Assembly (NCBI GenBank): GCA_030149025.1
Contig: JASBSH010000160.1
Location: forward strand, 1 to 33,950
DNA from: Actinomycetales bacterium
GTDB lineage: Bacteria; Actinomycetota; Actinomycetes; Actinomycetales; BWSM-131
Length of the DNA: 33,950 nt
Direction: 5' to 3'
The notes below the pieces were generated by a model, which worked only from the letters and a program-made list of their open reading frames with translations, did no database searches and had not been told where the DNA came from. Of this stretch, positions 28,611-33,950 are shown piece by piece (the first letter of the stretch is position 1; each line of letters begins with the position of its first letter). The position numbers were made by a program, and so were the translations under genes.

Positions 28611-29291
28611 TCAGTTCCTGCTCACTCCGCGCCCCTTGGGTGCAGTAAGCACCGCGACCAGGGCCGGGGCCAGTTTGCGCACGGCCCTGGCGCGGTGGCT
28701 GATCGCGTTCTTCTCGTCGTCCGGCAGTTCGGCGACGGTGCGGGTGTCGTTCTCGACGCGGACGATCGGGTCGTAGCCGAAGCCGCCGCTCCCCCGGGGC
28801 GCCCGCTCCAGCCAGCCGGCCAGCTCCCCGTGCTCCACCCGCTCGTGACCGTCCGGGGTCACCAGCGCGGCGGCGCAGACGAACTTGGCTGCCCGGTGCT
28901 CGTCGGGCACGTCGGAGAGCTGATCGAGCAGCAGCTCCAGGTTCGCCGTGTCGTTGCCGTGGCTGCCGGACCAGCGTGCCGAGAAGACGCCCGGCGCACC
29001 GCCCAGCACCTCGACGGCGAGCCCCGAGTCGTCCGCCACCGAGGGCAGACCCGTTGCAGCACAGACAGAGTGCGCCTTCAGCAGCGAGTTCTCGGCGAAC
29101 GTCACACCGCTCTCGACGACGTCCTCGACGCCCTCGATCTCCGCTGCGCCGATCACCGCGTGGTCGAGGTCGACGTCCGCGGCGTGCTCCCCCATCACCT
29201 CGGCCAGGATCTGCCGGAGCTCCCGCACCTTGTGGGCGTTGCGGGTCGCGAGGACCAGCCTCGCCCCCTTCGGGACGCGCCCCGCGCTCAC
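28611..29291 (-). CDS. rdgB: non-canonical purine NTP pyrophosphatase (RdgB/HAM1)
   Basis: [60 protein letters not shown]. Confidence 0.93.
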   Translation of the reverse strand: MSAGRVPKGARLVLATRNAHKVRELRQILAEVMGEHAADVDLDHAVIGAAEIEGVEDVVESGVTFAENSLLKAHSVCAATGLPSVADDSGLAVEVLGGAPGVFSARWSGSHGNDTANLELLLDQLSDVPDEHRAAKFVCAAALVTPDGHERVEHGELAGWLERAPRGSGGFGYDPIVRVENDTRTVAELPDDEKNAISHRARAVRKLAPALVAVLTAPKGRGVSRN

Positions 29292-30028
29292 GGCCGGGCC
29301 GCCGGTGCCTCCGCGAGCGCGGCGGCCTGGATCTCGGCCAGCTGGACGCACCCGGCCACCCCCAGGTCGAGCAGGGCGTTCAGCTCCGACCGGTCGAACG
29401 GGGCGCCCTCGGCCGTCCCCTGCACCTCCACGAACAGCCAGCGCCCGGTGACGACGAGGTTCATGTCGGTTTCGGCCTTGACGTCCTCGGCGTAGTTCAG
29501 GTCGAGAACCGGTGTGCCGTCGAAGATTCCGACGCTCACCGCGGAGATGGAGTCCAGCAACGGGTCCTTGGAGACGAGCCCCTTCTCACGGGCCCACCTC
29601 ACGGCGTCGACGAGAGCGACGTACGCGCCGGTGATCGCCGCCGTTCGCGTGCCGCCGTCCGCCTGCAGCACGTCGCAGTCCAGCACGATCGTGTTCTCCC
29701 CCAGCAGCTTCGTGTCGATCACCGCACGAAGGGAGCGGCCGATCAGCCGCGAGATCTCATGCGTCCGACCGCCGATCCTGCCCTTGACGGACTCCCGGTC
29801 CGACCGCGTGTGCGTCGCCCTCGGCAGCATCGCGTACTCGGAGGTGACCCACCCGAGACCGGATCCCTTGCGCCAGCGCGGGACTCCCTCCGTCAGGGAG
29901 GCGGCGCACAGCACCCGTGTGTTGCCGAACTCGACGAGCACGCTGCCTTCCGCGTAGTCCAGCCACTGGCGGGTGATTCGCACGTCGCGAAGCTGGTCGG
30001 GTGCACGTCCATCGGGTCGGTTCGTCAT
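29288..30028 (-). CDS. rph: ribonuclease PH
   Basis: [53 protein letters not shown]. Confidence 0.95.
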   Translation of the reverse strand: MTNRPDGRAPDQLRDVRITRQWLDYAEGSVLVEFGNTRVLCAASLTEGVPRWRKGSGLGWVTSEYAMLPRATHTRSDRESVKGRIGGRTHEISRLIGRSLRAVIDTKLLGENTIVLDCDVLQADGGTRTAAITGAYVALVDAVRWAREKGLVSKDPLLDSISAVSVGIFDGTPVLDLNYAEDVKAETDMNLVVTGRWLFVEVQGTAEGAPFDRSELNALLDLGVAGCVQLAEIQAAALAEAPAARP

Positions 30029-30053
30029 GGCAGGCGAGCCTAACGACCGACGG

Positions 30054-30842
30054 TCAGAGGACGTGGACGGCGCCCGGCTGGGCCAGCTCGATCGGCCCGC
30101 CGAAGGCGCCCCTCGCCTCCTCGACCGTCAGGGCGGGGTCGTTCCACGGCGGGAGATGGGTGAGCACGAGGCTCTTCACGTCCGCCTTCGCCGCCAGCTG
30201 ACCGGCTCGCAGACCGGTCAGGTGGATCCCCCGGGTCGTGTCCCTGCCCTCGTGGAAGGCGGCCTCGCTGAGCAGCAGGTCTGCCGCCTGGCTGAGCTCC
30301 TCCACCTCCGCGCAGCTGTCTGTGTCCCCCGTGTAGGCGAGGGTGCGCCGCTCCCCCGGCTCGGCGGTGGACGGGCCCTCCACCCGGAACCCGTACGCCT
30401 CGACAGGGTGGTTCACACGCCGGGGCAGGATCCGCAGCGGTCCGATGTCGACGTGCGTGGCGTCGTCCAGGGTCCTGAAGTCGAACTCCTCGGACATCCC
30501 GGGTGAGGGGTGCAGGTCGTACGCGTGCGCCATCCGGCGGGCCGTCCCCTTCGGCCCCCACACCGGGATGCGGCCGTCTCGCGGCCCGAGGGGGTCGTAC
30601 TTGAGGGCGACGTAGTAGCCACACAGGTCGAGGCAGTGGTCCGCGTGGAGGTGGCTGAGCAGGACCCCGTCGACGTCCTGCAGCCGCACATGCGCCTGCA
30701 GCGGCCCCAGGGCGCCGTTGCCGAGGTCGAGGACGACGCTCCAGGTCCGGTCGTGCTCGTCCTCGGCCTGCAGCAGATAGCTGGACGCCGGCGACTCCGG
30801 TCCCGGGAAGGACCCAGAGCAACCGATCACCGTCAGTCTCAT
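30054..30842 (-). CDS. MBL fold metallo-hydrolase
   Basis: [37 protein letters not shown]. Confidence 0.9.
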   Translation of the reverse strand: MRLTVIGCSGSFPGPESPASSYLLQAEDEHDRTWSVVLDLGNGALGPLQAHVRLQDVDGVLLSHLHADHCLDLCGYYVALKYDPLGPRDGRIPVWGPKGTARRMAHAYDLHPSPGMSEEFDFRTLDDATHVDIGPLRILPRRVNHPVEAYGFRVEGPSTAEPGERRTLAYTGDTDSCAEVEELSQAADLLLSEAAFHEGRDTTRGIHLTGLRAGQLAAKADVKSLVLTHLPPWNDPALTVEEARGAFGGPIELAQPGAVHVL

Positions 30843-31657
30843 ACCGGCACCCCCGCGGCCTCCGCCATGGCGACCTCGGGACCGAGGAAGCGGCGAGCGA
30901 GGTGCGAGAACTGGCCCGGGTCGCCGGTGGTGAGGAAGCGGTGCTGCGGCTGGGGCAGGTCGTCCGGACGGTTGAGGCCGCGGCGGGTGAGCTGGCGGTA
31001 GACCTCCTGCGCCGTCTCCTCCGCGCTGCTGACCAGGGTGACGGGCTGGTCGGGGTTGAGCTCGTCCATCACGTAGGAGACCACTCCCGTCAGCAGGGGG
31101 TAGTGGGTGCAGCCGAGGACGAGGGTGTCGACACCCGCCTCGGCGACGGGGCGCAGGTAGTCGCGGGCGACGTCGAGCAGCTCCGGCCCGGAGGTGACGC
31201 CAGCCTCGACGAACTCGACGAACCTCGGGCAGGGCTGGGTCACGACCCGGACCTGCGGGGCCGCGGCGAAGGCGTCCTCGTACGCACCCGAGGTGGCTGT
31301 GGCCACGGTCGAGATCACGCCGACCTTGTTGTTGCGGGTGCTGGCGGCGGCGCGGCGGACCGCGGGCCGGATCACCTCGATCACCGGGACGTCGTACCGC
31401 TCTCGCGCGTCGTGGAGGACCGCGGCACTGGCGGAGTTGCAGGCGATGACGAGCAGCTTCACCCCGTGCTCGACCAGCTCGTCCAGGCACTGCAGCGCGA
31501 ACTCGCGGACCTCGGCGATCGGGCGCGGACCGTACGGCTGGCGTGCGGTGTCGGCGAAGTAGAGCACCGGCTCGTGCGGGAGCTGGTCCAGCACGGCTCG
31601 GGCCACCGTCAGCCCGCCGAAGCCGGAGTCGAAGATCCCGATCGGCGCGTCGTTCAC
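30839..31657 (-). CDS. murI: glutamate racemase
   Basis: [43 protein letters not shown] start chosen (ATG at 31687 possible). Confidence 0.93.
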   Translation of the reverse strand: MNDAPIGIFDSGFGGLTVARAVLDQLPHEPVLYFADTARQPYGPRPIAEVREFALQCLDELVEHGVKLLVIACNSASAAVLHDARERYDVPVIEVIRPAVRRAAASTRNNKVGVISTVATATSGAYEDAFAAAPQVRVVTQPCPRFVEFVEAGVTSGPELLDVARDYLRPVAEAGVDTLVLGCTHYPLLTGVVSYVMDELNPDQPVTLVSSAEETAQEVYRQLTRRGLNRPDDLPQPQHRFLTTGDPGQFSHLARRFLGPEVAMAEAAGVPV

Positions 31658-31757
31658 GCGGAGAACCCTACGTGTGGGGTGCGTCATGGTGCTCTTCTGT
31701 GTTGTGCGTCCTTGGCCACACCAGCGAGAGCGCGTCCTCAGGCCCGGGCTTACCTTG

Positions 31758-31831
31758 CGCAGACCGCGACGTTCTGCTGGTGGAATCCGGTCTCTGAGCA
31801 CGAGGACTCCGGCAGAAGGTCGCGGTCTGCG
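31758..31831. repeat. imperfect 23-nt inverted repeat CGCAGACCGCGACGTTCTGCTGG...CCGGCAGAAGGTCGCGGTCTGCG
   Basis: 21/23 arm complementarity, 28-nt spacer, upstream of murI. Confidence 0.85.
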
Positions 31832-31858
31832 GGATGGGGTGGGTGCTAAGGCGACCCC

Positions 31859-32428
31859 TCACTTGGACAGCGCGTGCACGAGCGTCTCCTGCAACCAGGT
31901 CAGGAAGTCGTACACGGCCGCGAGCCAGGCGCGGGGGTCCTCGTCGTCGGCGTCACTGTCCTCGAGACCACCCTCGAGCAGCTCGTGGACGGCCTCGGCG
32001 TCCGCGTCGGTCCTGATCTCGAGGCGCTCGGCGAGTACCAGGCGCACATCGGTCAGCGCGGTGAGCCACGCGGCCGAGCTGGCGTCGTCCAGCACGACGT
32101 CGTCACCCGCCGCGAGCGTGGCTGCCGCCGTCCGGAGGTTCTGCGACTTGCGCTGCCGCAGCCCGATCTCGGTGAACCGGCGGAACTCAGCGGCGGCCTC
32201 GTCGTCCTCGGTGCTGGCCACCGGCAGCAGGCGGGCGACCGCGGGGTCGTCGGGCACAGTGGCATCCGAGGCGATCCCGACCATGGCCACCAACGGGTCG
32301 CTGTCGTCGGGCAGGCCGTCCTCGAGCAGCTCGGCGACGTCGAGGAACAGCCGGGTCAGCAGGTCGCGCTCGGACTCGTCGAGGACCGCGGTGATGCCGT
32401 GCCGGGTCCGTTTGAAGGCAGTGGCCAC
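31859..32428 (-). CDS. DUF2017 family protein
   Basis: Acidic helical protein directly downstream of clpS, usual actinobacterial order. Confidence 0.8.
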   Translation of the reverse strand: MATAFKRTRHGITAVLDESERDLLTRLFLDVAELLEDGLPDDSDPLVAMVGIASDATVPDDPAVARLLPVASTEDDEAAAEFRRFTEIGLRQRKSQNLRTAAATLAAGDDVVLDDASSAAWLTALTDVRLVLAERLEIRTDADAEAVHELLEGGLEDSDADDEDPRAWLAAVYDFLTWLQETLVHALSK

Positions 32429-32431
32429 TTC

Positions 32432-32761
32432 TCAGCCGCTCTTGTCCTGCATGAAGGTGGCCCACAGGCCGTAACCGTGCATGGCCTCGGTGTCGCGCTC
32501 CATCTCCTCACGGGTGCCGGACGACACCACGGCCTTGCCCTCGTTGTGCACCTGCCGCATCAGCTTCTCGGCCTTGGCCTTCGGGTAGTTGAAGTAGGTC
32601 TGGAAGACGTAGGTGACGTAGGACATCAGGTTCACCGGGTCGTTCCAGACGATGGTGACCCAGGGGTGCTCGGGCTCCACCGACGTCTCAGCGTGCGACT
32701 GCCGCTCCTTGACCGGTGCGGTCGTCGCGCTGACCGGGGCCGCCACCGCGGCCGTGATCAT
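32432..32761 (-). CDS. clpS: ATP-dependent Clp protease adaptor ClpS
   Basis: [50 protein letters not shown]. Confidence 0.93.
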   Translation of the reverse strand: MITAAVAAPVSATTAPVKERQSHAETSVEPEHPWVTIVWNDPVNLMSYVTYVFQTYFNYPKAKAEKLMRQVHNEGKAVVSSGTREEMERDTEAMHGYGLWATFMQDKSG

Positions 32762-32800
32762 CCCGAGTGACAGCACGGGACCCACTCTAGGGTTGGCACC

Positions 32801-33950
32801 GTGAACGATGCGCCCTCCCCCGACGGGTTCAGCGGATACTCCACCGCTCTGCTCACCGACCGTTACGAGCTGACGATGCTCCAGGCCGCGTTGCGGAGCG
32901 GTGCGGCGGACCGGCGCAGCGTCTTCGAGCTGTTCGCCCGCCGCCTGCCGGACGGTCGCCGCTACGGCGTGGTCGCCGGCACCGGGCGGCTGCTGGAGTC
33001 GCTGTCCAGCTTCCGCTTCGGCGACGCCGAGCTCTCCTGGCTGGAGCAGCAGAAGATCGTGGACGACGCCACCCTGCGTTGGCTCGCCGGCTACCGGTTC
33101 ACCGGGTCGATCTGGGGGTACGCGGAGGGCGAGTGCTTCTTCCCCGGGTCGCCGATCCTCGTGGTCGAGGGCACGTTCGCGGAGGCGGTGCTGCTGGAGA
33201 CCCTGGCCCTGTCCGTACTCAACCACGACAGCGCGATCGCCTCCGCGGCGTCGCGGATGACCTGCGCAGCGGGTGGCCGGCCGCTCGTCGAGATGGGGTC
33301 GCGGCGCACGCACGAGCGGTCCGCCGTGGCCGCTGCCAGAGCCTCGGTGATCGGCGGTTTCGACACGACCTCGAACCTGGAGGCGGGCCGGCGGTTCGGG
33401 CTCGCCACAGCAGGCACCGCCGCGCACTCCTTCACCCTCCTGCACGACGACGAGAAGGCGGCGTTCGCCGCGCAGGTCGACTCGATGGGCACCTCGACGA
33501 CGCTGCTGGTCGACACCTACGACGTCGAAGCCGCGGTGCGCACGGCGATCGAAGTCGCCGGCACGTCACTGGGCGCCGTCCGGATCGACTCGGGCGACCT
33601 CGTCACCCTCGCTCAGGAGGTGCGCGCGCAGCTCGACTCCCTCGGCGCCACGAACACGAAGATCGTGGTGACCAGCGACCTCGACGAGTACGCCATCGCT
33701 GCCCTGGCAGCCGCCCCGGTCGACGCCTACGGGGTGGGCACCTCCCTGGTCACCGGCAGCGGCCACCCCACCGCCGGACTCGTCTACAAGCTGGTGGCGC
33801 GCGAGGGCCGGGCCGGCGAGATGGTGAGCGTGGCAAAGGCATCCGCGCACAAGGTCAGCCTCGGTGGGCGCAAGTACGCCATGAGGCGACGCAACGAGTC
33901 CGGTATCGCACAAGCCGAGGTGATCGGCATCGGCCGGCCGCCGGTCGACG
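32801..33950 (+). CDS. pncB: nicotinate phosphoribosyltransferase (truncated by window end)
   Basis: [56 protein letters not shown]; open to the window edge so absent from the ORF track. Confidence 0.93.
   Translation, partial: MNDAPSPDGFSGYSTALLTDRYELTMLQAALRSGAADRRSVFELFARRLPDGRRYGVVAGTGRLLESLSSFRFGDAELSWLEQQKIVDDATLRWLAGYRFTGSIWGYAEGECFFPGSPILVVEGTFAEAVLLETLALSVLNHDSAIASAASRMTCAAGGRPLVEMGSRRTHERSAVAAARASVIGGFDTTSNLEAGRRFGLATAGTAAHSFTLLHDDEKAAFAAQVDSMGTSTTLLVDTYDVEAAVRTAIEVAGTSLGAVRIDSGDLVTLAQEVRAQLDSLGATNTKIVVTSDLDEYAIAALAAAPVDAYGVGTSLVTGSGHPTAGLVYKLVAREGRAGEMVSVAKASAHKVSLGGRKYAMRRRNESGIAQAEVIGIGRPPVD

Noticed and set aside
28580-28612. short repeat GCGGGGACTC x2 between convergent genes
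   Set aside because: Too short and GC-biased to separate from chance.
1-33950. CRISPR arrays or rRNA genes
   Set aside because: No regularly spaced repeat array and no rRNA sequence seen by eye.

Overview
GC-rich actinobacterial chromosomal window, mostly densely packed housekeeping genes with three tRNAs (His-GTG, Arg-TCT, Leu-TAG, all on -). The most interesting part is about 0.6-5.05 kb on the minus strand. There, a fluoride (crcB-type) riboswitch-like element and an un-tracked 30-codon leader ORF (ATGA overlap with crcB) precede a tightly coupled series: crcB - DUF190 - crcB - MFS transporter - dynamin-like GTPase. Directly upstream is a tandem, overlapping pair of MutS-like ATPases (5.1-8.2 kb). 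A decaying accessory patch (about 11.8-17.8 kb) holds a frameshifted asparaginase tail, an XRE/ImmA-IrrE + PIN toxin-antitoxin-like pair with a frameshifted PIN, debris of an excisionase-like HTH gene and an IS481-like transposase next to tRNA-Arg, a TetR gene without its HTH, and a broken alpha/beta hydrolase. Further right are RecQ, a P450, GroES, DUF3618, Bcp, BrnT/BrnA with a perfect palindromic candidate operator, a D-amino-acid dehydrogenase/PucR divergent pair, a membrane-anchored molybdopterin oxidoreductase, and a core block rph-rdgB-MBL-murI-DUF2017-clpS-pncB. All assignments come from reading translated sequence and motifs; no database search was run.
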